DNA of 64,000 nt, from contig CM057162.1 in assembly GCA_029962745.1 (NCBI GenBank), forward strand, positions 7,263,118 through 7,327,117, in the 5' to 3' direction. Source of the stretch: Echinometra lucunter. Taxonomy: Eukaryota; Echinodermata; Echinoidea; Camarodonta; Echinometridae. The position numbers and the translations under genes were made by a program. Shown in pieces: positions 21,591-48,324 of the stretch. The notes under the pieces are model-generated. The model was not told where the DNA came from. It worked only from the letters and a program-made list of their open reading frames with translations, and searched no databases. The first letter of the stretch is position 1. Every line of letters starts with the position of its first letter.

Positions 21591-22689
21591 TTGCAGTGAA
21601 ACGATGTACCAACGATAAATGAAAGCTTTTTTAGTGGTGTAAATTTTAGCACGCCAATTCTCTCTCTCTGTCACCTTGGTCACTACATTCCTTTTATTTT
21701 GAATGGAAATGATGTCGTCCAGGTGCCCAGGGAGGGGTTTAGCTTGGGGGGGGGGGGGCAAATCTAGGGGGGCCCACCTCAAACGATTACTACCAGCATG
21801 CAGCCCTCCCCCGAACGGGCACATTTCCTTCCATTTTATTCATGTACATGTTTCTTGATAGACCTACAGTACATATAGGTCTAAGGTCATCCCTGGGGAA
21901 CAAAAGATATCTTCTCAAGTCTGTTAAGTTATAATGGAAAACAATGTGATAACCACGCTTTGAAAGGGCAGAGCATATACCGACACAGAAGAAAAATCGC
22001 CAAAATCTCACGGTTTTAAAAAAATGTAAGAAAGACATGAAAGAGGAACGACTAAAAATATAATTATTTGATGGGGAGGGGGTTGTATGCATGTCATGAA
22101 CGGTTCTCAGCTGAACTTTTCGAAAAAAACATTTGAAGTTGGAGCGGTTCCGACTTCCCGGACGCCTGTATATTGGTGTCATCTACCACCATTGCACATT
22201 ATTTTCGTTATGTAGACCAGTTGACAGTTAGCACGTGTCTCACATGACCCACAAGATCCACAGATATTTCAAACATGGACAGGAGTGATAAAGGATCCTC
22301 GTGAGTATCGTTTGTTTCCCATTTTGAAAAGAATAATTCTACCTGGGTATCATGGAACGCACCACTGGTGCATAATTATATAGGCCTATTGATTACATAA
22401 CATTCATAAGAACATTATCAAGTATTCGTCTTTGTTTAGTGGGTTTTACATTTTTATCTCAGATGACCTTTGTATCCGTAAAGTGGCTAATTGAGTACTA
22501 GATTCGCGAAACATTATTATTTTATTTTAGGGCATGAATTTTAAACCTTACATAAAATTATAGTAAATTTCCATGCGATAGATATTTCATTCAGCTTGAA
22601 GTTTATATACCTAAGGGTAAGATCATGTTGACCGGCGGGAAGTATGGGATTCGTTAGATTATTTCCAGAACGATAATTACATTTTTTTT
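21591..22689. other. No gene recognised
   Basis: Contains GTGCCCAGGGAGGGG plus a G-run (interspersed repeat edge near 21720-21790) and unassignable AT-rich sequence. A Kozak-like AACATGG at 22273 followed by a GTGAG donor is noted under rejected items. Confidence 0.45.
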
Positions 22690-22699
22690 CGGGGGTAAT

Positions 22700-23330
22700 A
22701 AAAAAATGCAGGGAGATGGAATAAACATTGATGGAGAACAGTTAACAGACCTAAGATTTACGGACGATGTAGCTCTATTCTCAACATTAGTAAGTGATAT
22801 GGAGAAACAGCTTAGGATCATGTGGATAGAGAAAGTAGGAAGATTGGACTCAACTTTCACAAAGAGAAGACAAAATACATGACAAATTTCAAGTCAGATG
22901 AAAGGGTAATGATTGATGGGGAGACTATCGAAAGAGCCAGTATCTGCACAATGTAGAGATGGGGGCACATTCAAAGGGGGAAGGAAGAGTGGAACTATTT
23001 CGGGAGGTACAAAGATATTCTCTGTCATAAGAAGTTGCCTATGACACTGAGAAAGAAACTGTTCAATTCTTGTATCATCCCAACAATAACATATGGAGCT
23101 GAAACGTGGACAACTACTTAACAACTGGAACAGAAACTGATTACAACACAGTGTTCAGTGGAGAGAAGAATGTTAAACATCTCATTGAGGGACAGAATTA
23201 GAAATACAGAAATTAGAATACATGCACAAGTCAAAGATATCATGAAAAGGTGGAAGAAGCAAAATGAAGATGGGCAGGATATCTGATCAAAAGAAAAGAA
23301 GATAGATGGTCAAAGAGGATCCATGATTGT
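22700..23330 (+). pseudogene. Degenerate reverse-transcriptase fragment (RTE/L1-like endonuclease-RT)
   Basis: Over several frames: INIDGEQLTDLRFTDDVALF (an F-x-DD RT catalytic motif), KVGRLDST, MIDGETIERA, KDILCHKKLPMTLRKKLFN, SCIIPTITYGAETWT, ERRMLNISLRDRIRN, TEIRI-AQVKDIM-RWKKQ. This order (F(A/T)DD, then IPTI-YGAETW, then ERRML-I-L-DRIRN) is that of LINE endonuclease-RT proteins found across animals. It contains stops and frameshifts and lacks N-terminal domains. Confidence 0.85.
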
Positions 23331-23344
23331 TTCGTCGTTGTTTA

Positions 23345-24640
23345 AAAAAAAAGAAAAAACAACGCTATCGACCCATACCCTACACGCCAAAGTAACTCTT
23401 TTCATTTGCCACGTACACGAACAACATTTGCAAAGAAAACTGTTAAATTTTCAGTCCAAAGTACTGGAATGACCTCCCAACGGTAATCACTGAATCCCCC
23501 TCACTGTTTTCATTTAAACGGAAATTAAAACTTCTTCTATTAAATGGTTACGCCTCACAGGCAGAAGTCGACATGTAATGCTGTTATTATTAAAGAGAAT
23601 CCTTTTGGTTTTATGCGATTCCCTTTTCGGTTCTATCACATCTATTTTGTTTTCTCTCTCATGGAACATCAGTTTCTTTCCTCTGAGTGGCGGGGACGGG
23701 TCTTCTCGCTAGCCTGCGGCGGGTGACTGTGCCTCAGTAGCCTGACGTAGCAACAGCGCTGTATGTGTGTGTGTGCGTGCACGCATGTACTTGTATTGCT
23801 TTGCAAGCGAGGACAGTAAACAAAGAAAATTCCTGAGAACAATAGTCCTCGGTTGGTAAACAATAGTCCTCGGTTTGCAAACAAAGGATTTGGGTTTATT
23901 TCGTCAGCCTTGCGAGGACAGGAGACAATAGAAGTCCAATTGTTGTGCTCGGTAGTATAGTGATGTACAGCTGGGTGTGTGTATCAGGGTGTTCGTGTGT
24001 GTTCGTGTGTGTATCGTGTACTGGCCTTTGTGTGATGTGTATTCTGACTTCTGAGGTTTCAGTGGCTCGTTGCTGGTGGGCGTGGTGGTCCGTCGCTGAC
24101 TGCTTGGTGAGAGCTCTATTGTAAACTCCTTTTTAACAAATCGTACGTGTTACTGCAATTTTTGATATGTCTCTGTGCCACGACGTACAGGAAATGCTGA
24201 CTCATTCATTCATTCATTGTTTTGATATCTATATCTGCTTTAATGAAAGTGACTCTTTTTTTTTCTTTCTTGACACAATTTTTTTTATATTCATATTCAT
24301 ATTCGATTTAATCTGTCATGCTTAGCTCGTTGCCATTGTTTCGATACTGTAATTTTAAACATCACTTTCTTTTTTTTTAAGGAGCCTATATCCTACAAGC
24401 CTAGCTTTCTCTTTAGGCTCCTCCATATTTCACTCTTAATTAATACTTCATGTGCTTACATTTATATGGGTACTTACCTTCCTTTACTTATTTTTTTCTG
24501 AATTTACTATTTCCTTTGTACCTCTTATATTGCTTGTTTGTATACTCTTTATAATAATATTCCTGCTGTTACCTTTTAACTGTTAAATGAAAAACTGGTA
24601 ACATTCAGTTATTATCATTATCCATTTTTGATTTCATTTT
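23345..24640 (+). pseudogene. Second LINE 3' end: ORF2 C-terminus plus 3' UTR
   Basis: Frame NAIDPYPTRQSNSFHLPRTR, TTFAKKTVKFS, frameshift, PKYWNDLPTVITESPSLFSFKRKLKLLL then stop at about 23578. This is the C-terminal region of CR1-type elements (PTRQ-x-x-FHLPR-RT, WNDLP, SFKRKLK). The following kilobase to an ATTATCATTATC end (about 24620) is presumably its 3' UTR; it includes a 22-bp tandem duplication (AACAATAGTCCTCGGTT-, about 23838-23885) and GT-rich stretches. Extent of the UTR is inferred. Confidence 0.7.
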
Positions 24641-25560
24641 TATTTGTTTTTTGCTAGTGAAGCCTTCTGGGGAAATTAAGACGACAAGTTAAATTAACCA
24701 GCTTTGTGACAATTTCAAAACTAAGGAATAAAATGGTAAAAAATGCCCCCCCCCCCAAAAAAAAAAGAAATGACAAAAGATCTACAAAAACTGATATCCC
24801 TCATGGAACAGATGCTTTAATGCCCCCCCCCCTCCCCCTTCCCACAAAAAAAAATGAATGAATATGAAAAAAATAAAATGAATAAAGATAAGAAAAAATG
24901 AGAAAAAAAAAAAACTAACGGACCAAATAAACAAAAACGCACAAAAATACAAACGAAATGGTAAAGCACACCAAAACGGAAATAAATAAAAACGTTAGAG
25001 ACACCATCAGTGAGAGAGAGAGGAACCGTAGGCCTACTGCACGCTATACGACCCGTCTGCGATCCGAATTTGGAAAAAGAAGTGCATTTGATATGAACAT
25101 TAAAAAATGTAAAATCTTGACGATCAAAGTTCCCAATAGTCGTATGAATACTCAAATCGAAATTCCGGGCTATTGCGAGCCTCCCTCATGTAGGAATAAA
25201 AGCGAATGCAATTTCGAATGCAGACATAGCAATCTTGCGATCGGCTGCGATTCGAAGCCGATTTGGCATGTACTCCGAAAAGAAGGCTAGCTCTTAACTA
25301 AAATTTCGATTTCAGTATTCCTGTTATTATTCCGAGCTTCAGAGTAGTAATTGTACTTGTTTGAACTTTCATATTTCATGCAAAATGCCATTTGTTCGAA
25401 AATCGGGTCGCAGTCGAATCATGTAGTGTGAGGTGGGCTTCGCCTAGAATTTACAAAGATCATTTTCCTGAATTGTATTATGAACAGAGGACGTGTTGGT
25501 TTCTTTACTTTTTCAAATCAAATCAATCCTTAAATTTGTTTTCTCATGTTTGTTTGTTGC
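24641..25560. other. No gene recognised; C-runs and A-runs
   Basis: Poly-C followed by poly-A at 24747-24770 and 24824-24860, then AT-rich sequence with a 110-codon frame (24958-25290) of no recognisable family. Confidence 0.45.
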
Positions 25561-25564
25561 TTTA

Positions 25565-25745
25565 TTTTTTGCCAAGCAATTGTTGCGGGGAGCATTTGTC
25601 TTCCACAGAGTAAGTTTTGGCGGGTCAATAATATTTCAGCGATTAATTGTCGCAGGAGCATTGGCCTTTCATGGATCACTTTTTTGGGCGGAGAAAATGT
25701 TCGCGGAGCGATGTCGGCGGAGCAATAATTGCCGGCAGAGCTGAT
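25565..25745. repeat. GGAGCAATTGTCG-type repeats, reverse orientation of 21464-21590
   Basis: Words GCGGGGAGCATTTGTC, GCAGGAGCATTGG, CGCGGAGCGATGTCGGCGG and AGCAATAATTGCCGG recur at multiples of about 15 bases, but only loosely. It has the opposite orientation to 21464-21590. Confidence 0.6.
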
Positions 25746-25839
25746 GCAGAAGTATCAGGGGCGTAAAAGGTACCTGTTATCAGGGGGGGGGGCAGAGCCC
25801 AAAATTTCCCGGTAACTAGTCTATGTCTAGAACCTGTGG

Positions 25840-26285
25840 CTTAGCTACGACTGCCTTTTAGGAGGACAGTAGTGCTCCACCGGTGTAAATCCAATTTGAG
25901 TAGTAGGGGATGAAAAACTTTTTTAACGATTTTTTCCCCCTCTCACACACATTTTGATGAAAAACTTTTTTAACGATTTTTTCCCCTCTCACACACGTTT
26001 TGATATCTATTTTTCGAGCGAGCGAAGCGAGCGAGCAGAAAATAACAACTTTTCCGGTTTTGAATCGCATTTTCGAATAAGAATTCTAAAATATGATGAA
26101 AGAGCGAAGCGAGTGAGCCAAAAATAACCACTTTTATCGATTTTAATCGCATTTTCGGATGAAAATTCTAAGATCTTGACGAGCGAGCGAAGCGAGCGAG
26201 CCGAAAATAACCACTTTTTTGTTTTCAGTAGCATTTTCAAATAGAAATTCTAAAATATGATGGTTGTTTATGATAGATTTTCAGA
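25840..26285 (-). repeat. Interspersed family with GCGAGCGAAGCGAGCGAGC units (three tandem units)
   Basis: The 19-mer or variants occur near 26016, 26101 and 26180, each followed by (A/C)AAAAATAAC(C/A)ACTTTT, TTTTGAATCGCATTTTCGAAT and AGAATTCTAAAATATGATG. A 57-base segment with TGATGAAAAACTTTTTTAACG is tandemly duplicated at 25908-25980. The same family fills the hAT-like element at 47424-48098. Confidence 0.8.
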
Positions 26286-26379
26286 ATTTTTACTAACTGA
26301 TTAATTGAAATATATTTTCTTCCTTAAAAAGTGTGTCTGCATGGGGGAAATTTGTACACACCATCCCCCCCCCCCTCTT

Positions 26380-27160
26380 CCCCAAGTGGGGGTTGATAGA
26401 TCCCCAACTCCCGGAATTTACGCCAATGTAGTGCTCCCTAGAGGGGAGGGTGCAGGGAGGGGGGGGGGGGGAGTTTCCCCCCTCCCGCGTGAAGCGCGGA
26501 AGATCCGACGTTTCTTTGAATTGTTAGTTGTCGGTAATTATATCTATCCTCTGCGACGTAACTAGGATTTCATTTTAGGGAGATGGTAATGCTCCCCAGG
26601 GGAAGGGTGCAGGAAGCTCCGACGTTTTTTCGCTGTCAGTTCTCGCTCTTCTTACGCTTTCTGCCTGTTATCGGGGGGGGGGGGGGGGGGGAGGGGAGGG
26701 GAGGGGGCATACGCATAGCCAAAAATTTCCCGGTAATTAAATCTGGAATCAGTGGTGTAGCTAGGATGATGGTAGTGCAAAGTGCGCTCCCTAGGCATGC
26801 TAGGGGGAGGGTGCAGGGATGGTGGTTTTCCCTTCCCGCCCGAAGCGCGGACGTTCTGACGTTTCTTGGAATTGTTCGTTGACTGTTCCCGGCCTCTTAC
26901 ATTCTCTGCCTGTTATCGGGGGGGGGGGGGGGGGGGCCGAGCCGATAATTTCCCGGTATCTAAGTCTAGAAATAGAATATGCGGAGGTGAGCCTGCACCG
27001 CGAGTTGCTTGTTGCGAAGCCCTTAGCTGGCGGGGCCCAGGTTCTGGCTGAGGGCCCCTGATGGGGGTCTACGGGGAAAGCCACTGCAGGGGTCCAGGGA
27101 GTGGAGCACCGGGAAACTCCGGGGTTTTGGTACTAAATTTTCCCTCATTTCTTTTGTTTC
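26380..27160 (+). repeat. Interspersed family 'GTGCTCCCTAG ... GACGTTTCTTTGAA', three successive units
   Basis: Near 26430, 26585 and 26785 the same motif series appears: GTGCTCCCTAG or CTCCCCAGG, GGGAGGGTGCAGGGA, GAAGCGCGGA, GACGTTTCTTTGAATTGTT, then CTGCCTGTTATCG plus a G-run of up to 19. CAGTGGTGTAGCTAGGATG at 26751 looks like a hAT-type left end and TTACGCCACTG at 27467-27477 like a right end, but flanking 8-bp repeats do not match. Confidence 0.65.
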
Positions 27161-27164
27161 CTTT

Positions 27165-27375
27165 GCTTTTTTTTCCTCCCTTTCCCTCTTTTCCCTCTCT
27201 CTCTTCTTCTTTCTCCCCTTTTTCCTTCTTTCTTTCCCGTTCTCCTTCTTCCTTTCCCTTTCTCCTTCTTTCTTTCCCTTTCTCCTTCTTTCTTTTCCTT
27301 TCTCCTTCTTTCTTTTCCTTTCTTCTTCTTCCTTTCCCTTTCTCCCTTCCTTTCTCTTCCTTTCCCTCCCTTTCA
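27165..27375. repeat. Polypyrimidine minisatellite (CTTTCCCTTTCTCCTTCTTT-like)
   Basis: About 210 bases of C/T only, with ~20-base units TTTCTCCTTCTTTCTTTCCC repeated about seven times. Candidate for triplex structure and sequencing slippage. Confidence 0.9.
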
Positions 27376-27489
27376 TTTTTTCCCGGTGGTTTGGTGGATT
27401 TTCCCGCTGAAATCCTTCAGGGGGGGGGGGGCACTCTGCCCCCCTGCCCCCCCCCCCCCCCGGCTGTTACGCCACTGAGAAGTATTTGA

Positions 27490-28260
27490 CGTCAGAGCAA
27501 ATGTCGCCTTTTGCGGATCAGTTCTTACAAGAGCAATTGTAGCGGGAGCCTGTGTCGGGTTACCCCAAAAGTAACGCTTCCCATCCATTGCCCTTTTTCC
27601 CCTTTTCCTTTTTCCCCTTGCTTTTTTTTTTTTTTTTGGCCGTTTCGATAGCGTCATTTTCCCCTGTGATAAATGCCCCTATTTCCGTCTGATAGGTGTC
27701 GCTTTTAAAGTCCTATAAAGTGCCACTTCACTCCTATCTTTAGTGCCCGTTTTTCCTTCAATGGTGCGATTCCCCTTCTGACAAGTGTCCCTTTTCACCG
27801 CACGTGAGTCCATGTATAAAAATTCTGAGAAGTGTCACCCTCCCCCCTCCCCTAATTTACGTCTCATTAGTGACCTTTTCCTATCTAGTAATGCCATTTT
27901 CTTTTCTAAAAAGAACATTAATTATGCGGGAAGGGACAATAATAAAAGTTTCCACGTTTGTCATGTGTGTTAAGAACCCCCTTTTTTACATAGTGTTCTG
28001 TTTCAATCACTGATAAGTGTTTTTGTTTTCTTCTTTTTTGTTGTTGTTTTTTTTTTTGGTTTTTTGTTGTTGTTTTTTGCCTTACGGTGAATATTCTCTC
28101 TTCATAAGTTACCTTTTCATCTTGGCAAATCTGAAGGTATATTCCTTCTTACTTCTAAAAGGACCCATTTTAGATTTCAAATAAGTATCTTTCTTCTGAT
28201 AAGCTTCTCTTTTCTTACAAGTGCCTTTTCCGGGATTTTTTTTTTTTTTTTTTGGGGGGG
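27490..28260. repeat. Loose quasi-periodic repeat (AAGTG-CCCTTTT words)
   Basis: GATAAATGCCCCTATTT, GATAGGTGTCGCTTTT, AAAGTGCCACTTCA, ACAAGTGTCCCTTTTC, AGAAGTGTCACC and ACAAGTGCCTTTTCC occur every 30-45 bases. Heavily decayed minisatellite or an old element; no coding potential. Confidence 0.45.
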
Positions 28261-28261
28261 G

Positions 28262-28276
28262 AGGGGGGTTGTTTTG

Positions 28277-28307
<31 letters not shown>

Positions 28308-28320
28308 TTTTGGGGGGGGG
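28262..28320. repeat. (GTTTT)n flanked by G-runs
   Basis: Eight or so GTTTT units between two poly-G tracts. Confidence 0.95.
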
Positions 28321-28424
28321 TACCCCTTTTTCGCAACTAAATGTGTTTCTTTTGACTTCTTGTGTTTATTATTGGTTGGTATCCCTGTTTTTCCCCCCAA
28401 GTGCCCTTTTTGCTGGTGCAGGCG

Positions 28425-28600
28425 TCGTAGGCGATTGGTTCCGGGCAGGCGATGGGATCCTCCGGAACCATTTATCCGCCGACTGGATCCACTTTGGTCA
28501 CTAAATGCGATCGTCATAGGCGATTGGTTCCAGGCCTTGGAACCATTTGACGAAGGATTTAGCTGCGAAGGCGATCTGAATCGTCATGGTAACACCCCTA
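28425..28600 (+). repeat. Direct duplication with GGTTCC/GGAACC hairpins
   Basis: GTCGTAGGCGATTGGTTCC (28425-) and GTCATAGGCGATTGGTTCC (28512-) are each followed, after 21 and 7 bases, by GGAACCATTT. Each unit can therefore fold, and the second loop is AGGCCTT. Units are about 87 bp apart. Confidence 0.7.
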
Positions 28601-28968
28601 AAGAAAAATGTACTCTTCTGGTCACCTGTTGGAGCCAATCAAACTCCTCCAAATCAGCCACACATTGCAGAACCGGGGGGCGATTTTTTTCTGTAAACGT
28701 TAACGCAAATTTTATGAATTATTCCTAAGCTGAGCTTGAAACACTGTTGCGCGCAAGCGCGTGGAAATTAAGCGGACTCCGAGTCCCGTATTTCTTCCTC
28801 CTCTCTCCCCTCGTTTATCTTTCTCTCTCTGGTCAGCTCCGAGTCTCTCTGTGGTATCAGTCTGCGTTCAATTTCAATGAACTCAATCACGTTTAAAGGC
28901 TGAAGAAAGAAGGAATTATGGATTGAAACAGATACAAGGAGAATCAAAGAAAACTACACGAGTGATCT

Positions 28969-29110
28969 GGGGCCCGTAACACAAAGGTTTGCGATCATTT
29001 GCAATTGATCGTACGATTGATCTTTGCGATTGATTTCATTGACCACTATGTGCAATCAGTCGCAAAAATTTATTGTACGATCAATCGCTAAGCTTTGCGT
29101 TACGGGGCCC
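28969..29110. mobile_element. Palindromic MITE, GGGCCCGTAAC family
   Basis: Inverted ends GGCCCGTAACACAAAGGTTT and (reversed) GGCCCCGTAACGCAAAGCTT, with internal GCGATTGATCGTACGAT-like arms. CTGG borders both ends (possible 4-bp TSD). Confidence 0.75.
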
Positions 29111-29500
29111 TGGAAAGGAAAGATAAAGGTAAATAGACAAAGAAACAAAGGAAAACATAATGGTCGAAGGTGAGGAAAATAAAACTTGGGGGAGGACAGA
29201 AGGCAAGATGAAGGAAGGTACAAAATAAAGAAAAACAAGCAAAGATAGATACGAGATAGAAGATAAATTTAACTAACAACATAATAAAAACCGGAAAGGA
29301 AGATTGATATAAAAACATAAACAAACTATGACATGAGGGAAGACAAGGATAGAAGAATAAAGAAATAAATAGAAAGTAGAAAGCATAAATATAAATAGAG
29401 ATAGAAAAATAAGAAACACGCAGAAGGATAGAAAAGACGAAAGAGAAATTAAAGGAAGAAGAGAGATGAAAACAAGGAATACATAATGAAAGATGGAGAC
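29111..29500. other. A/G-rich sequence before a gap; no gene
   Basis: Purine-rich, with many GAAAG and AAGAAA words. Long minus-strand frames through it are compositional. Confidence 0.5.
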
Positions 29501-30000
29501 NNNNNNNNNNNNNNNNNNNNNNNNNNNNNNNNNNNNNNNNNNNNNNNNNNNNNNNNNNNNNNNNNNNNNNNNNNNNNNNNNNNNNNNNNNNNNNNNNNNN
29601 NNNNNNNNNNNNNNNNNNNNNNNNNNNNNNNNNNNNNNNNNNNNNNNNNNNNNNNNNNNNNNNNNNNNNNNNNNNNNNNNNNNNNNNNNNNNNNNNNNNN
29701 NNNNNNNNNNNNNNNNNNNNNNNNNNNNNNNNNNNNNNNNNNNNNNNNNNNNNNNNNNNNNNNNNNNNNNNNNNNNNNNNNNNNNNNNNNNNNNNNNNNN
29801 NNNNNNNNNNNNNNNNNNNNNNNNNNNNNNNNNNNNNNNNNNNNNNNNNNNNNNNNNNNNNNNNNNNNNNNNNNNNNNNNNNNNNNNNNNNNNNNNNNNN
29901 NNNNNNNNNNNNNNNNNNNNNNNNNNNNNNNNNNNNNNNNNNNNNNNNNNNNNNNNNNNNNNNNNNNNNNNNNNNNNNNNNNNNNNNNNNNNNNNNNNNN
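29501..30000. other. Assembly gap (500 N)
   Basis: Exactly 500 N. It falls just 3' of the last visible COPA exon. Confidence 1.
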
Positions 30001-30140
30001 CGCACGCGCACAGACTATGCCGGCACCAGCTGCATTTTGTAGTCAGAACTTCTTTCCATGCTTTATAAACCTTGATTTCTTAACCAAAATTTGACTGTTT
30101 TTTCTTGATTTTCATCAATTTCTCAGACTTCTGAGGCGTT

Positions 30141-30320
30141 GTACAATACAAATGGCGAATATTCTAATTTGTGCAATGGTATGAGATATTGCATTCAGTG
30201 AAAGATCGCAACGTAACTTCTATTCAACTCGGCTTCGCCTCGTTGAATAGAAGGTCGCTCTTTCACCTCATGCGAAATCTCGTACCATCGCACTCATGTC
30301 TATTCGCTATTTGTATAATG
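30141..30320. mobile_element. Foldback MITE next to COPA exon 11
   Basis: Central perfect 12-bp stem CTTCTATTCAAC (30217-30228) with GTTGAATAGAAG (30242-30253) around a loop TCGGCTTCGCCTC. Outer arms AATACAAATGGCGAATA and (reversed) TTATACAAATAGCGAATA at 30145-30161 and 30301-30318. It sits about 65 bp past the exon 11 donor. Confidence 0.8.
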
Positions 30321-30385
30321 TGTGAGGTAATACCAACTAGAACCAAGGACTACAGGAGGATTAAGTAAAGAAAGAGGAGACTTAC

Positions 30386-46572
<16,187 letters not shown>

Positions 46573-46650
46573 AATGCTGCAATACGATCAAAAATCAAAA
46601 GATAAAAAATCTCCTTTCGCGACTTTTCTCCAGTGTACAACGTATGACGG

Positions 46651-46658
46651 CCACGTCA
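46651..46658 (-). promoter_or_regulatory. TGACGTGG box upstream of COPA (UPR-element-like)
   Basis: Minus-strand TGACGTGG lies 79-86 bp above the COPA ATG. This octamer matches the unfolded-protein-response element recognised by XBP1/ATF6-type bZIP factors in vertebrates. COPI genes are secretory-pathway genes that respond to XBP1 in several animals. The match is one octamer, so functional use is inference. Confidence 0.4.
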
Positions 46659-46699
46659 CTACTATACTTGTTGTGCATGCATTGAGAGTGCTAGTACTA

Positions 46700-47423
46700 T
46701 AGTACATTATTATAGTATTATACATGTGTTATATCGTAGTCTTTTGCAAAGCTGTTTCTTCTTCAGTGCTCCATTTTGCGATTTAACTCTTTGCACGCTG
46801 AATTAATTCTGAGGAGATAATAATGACCATTGTTTGTTTGATATTTTCTTTGGATCTGGCTTTCCTCTATTCTATGGATGCTACTTGAGCATTATAGTCA
46901 TTTCTTAGTCCTGTAGTACAAAAGTTACAGAGAAAACAAATTATTACGATTGTTGAATTTAATTGTACGAATGTGCAAAATTGCAACTTTCGCGTGCAAA
47001 GGGTTAATAATTCATTTCAAATGCATTGAAATATAATCCTGAAATAATACGGTTACCAACAAAACGAGAGAAAACAACAAAAAAAATTAAAGAAAACAAC
47101 CTTCAACACGAAAATGCATTAAATACACTTTTTAAATGAGATTTCTCGAAGCTCTAGAAAATATTTCTTTTAAAAAAAACTCCTGTCTAAGCGACTATAT
47201 CCTCAAATCTACTATGTACATCGTACTATGTACTAGAATGGATCTCGTGGTTATCCATGACTGAATTAATTTCAGCCTTCAGCTCCCAGGGTAAGAATGT
47301 GAATTTGGCAAGGGAGGGTTAAGATTTGGATCCTGAGGAACTTGTGTTTCTTTAGCGCAATGGAAGCTAACAATAAATTTGTGACTTTTTCTTGATGACT
47401 ACAAGATGGATGGATAGATAGAT
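46700..47423. other. Upstream of COPA; no gene recognised
   Basis: AT-rich, with no exon-like open frame on either strand. A divergent partner gene is not visible. Confidence 0.5.
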
Positions 47424-48098
47424 CAGTGGCGGCACCAGGATTGTGAAAGTGGGGGGGGGGGGGGCAAATGGAGGGCAAAAGAAAATGTTGGGGGGGCAGG
47501 GGCAGTCATTTTTTTTTTTGCGTGTATGGAAAAATCGAGCGTGAAGCACGAGTTTCAGTCGCGGGTGTAAATCCACTTTGAGGAGGGGGGGGGATAATTG
47601 AATTTTTGGATTTTTTTTTTTCCTCTTACACACATTTTAATATCGAATTTGCGAGCGAAAAAACCCTGCTTTTTTTGTTTTTAATTGAATTTTCGAATAA
47701 ATATTCTGAAATATGACGAGCGAGCCAAGTGAGCGAGCCAAAAATGGCCACTTTTCTTGTTTTTGATCGCATTTTAGAAAAGAAAAACCCCGCTTTTTTG
47801 GTTTTTAATCGAATTTTCCAAAAAATATTTTGAAATATGACGAGCGAGCGAAGCGAGCGAGCCAAAATTAACCACTTTTTTGTTTAATTGAAGTTTTGAA
47901 GAGCTGAAAATAGTATTTTAGAGCACTTCACAGCTTAAATATGATGCTTATATGACAACATCTATTTATTTACAAATTACTGTATAATTTTTCTTTTCAG
48001 TCCTCAAAATTTCTGGGGGGGGCAACTGGGGGGGCAAAGCTTCTGAGTGGGGGGGCAAATGCCCCCCATGCCCCCCCCCCCCCTTGGTGCCGCCACTG
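47424..48098. mobile_element. hAT-like non-autonomous element, 675 bp, inserted in a GATA repeat
   Basis: Perfect 14-bp terminal inverted repeats CAGTGGCGGCACCA / TGGTGCCGCCACTG and AGATAGAT on both sides (47416-47423, 48099-48106). CAGTGGCG ends and an 8-bp TSD fit hAT, though the TSD lies in GATA repeats. The interior carries G/C runs and the GCGAGCGAAGCGAGCGAGC family. No transposase. Confidence 0.88.

Positions 48099-48132
<34 letters not shown>
48099..48132. repeat. (GATA)n microsatellite
   Basis: GATA units directly after the hAT-like element; a shorter remnant precedes it (47412-47423). Confidence 0.95.
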
Positions 48133-48324
48133 TTGTTATTGTTCTTGTTGTGGAGCAGTAGTAAAGCAGCAGCTTGGAAGTACTCAGGGCGGTGCAAGAG
48201 TATTTTGATAGGGGCACCGAGTAGTTTTCTTGTTTAACCTGGGCGCGGGCCCACACAGGTGAGTTTATACATGTATGTTTTAAATGGACATAATAGGTAC
48301 ATGACCCTGCCCTCTTTTCCCACA

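Noticed and set aside
21477..21612. Pentapeptide-repeat protein on the minus strand
   Set aside because: The five-residue periodicity follows from a 15-bp DNA repeat, with no gene context and G/A-rich units only.
22258..22302. Possible first exon: ATGG at 22275, nine codons, then GTGAGT
   Set aside because: Nine codons and a donor are too little; no downstream partner exon was found.
24958..25290. 110-codon plus-strand frame
   Set aside because: No recognisable family, no splice or start context, biased by A-rich sequence.
25858..26240. Overlapping minus-strand frames with LARSLRSL-type repeats
   Set aside because: Translation of the GCGAGCGAAGCGAGCGAGC repeat units.
27023..27489. Lysine/arginine-rich and S/F-rich frames
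   Set aside because: Translation of the polypyrimidine minisatellite.
29100..30094. Long open frames crossing the 29501-30000 gap
   Set aside because: Same reason, plus the flanking part is compositionally biased (A/G-rich strand giving F/L/S-rich peptide).
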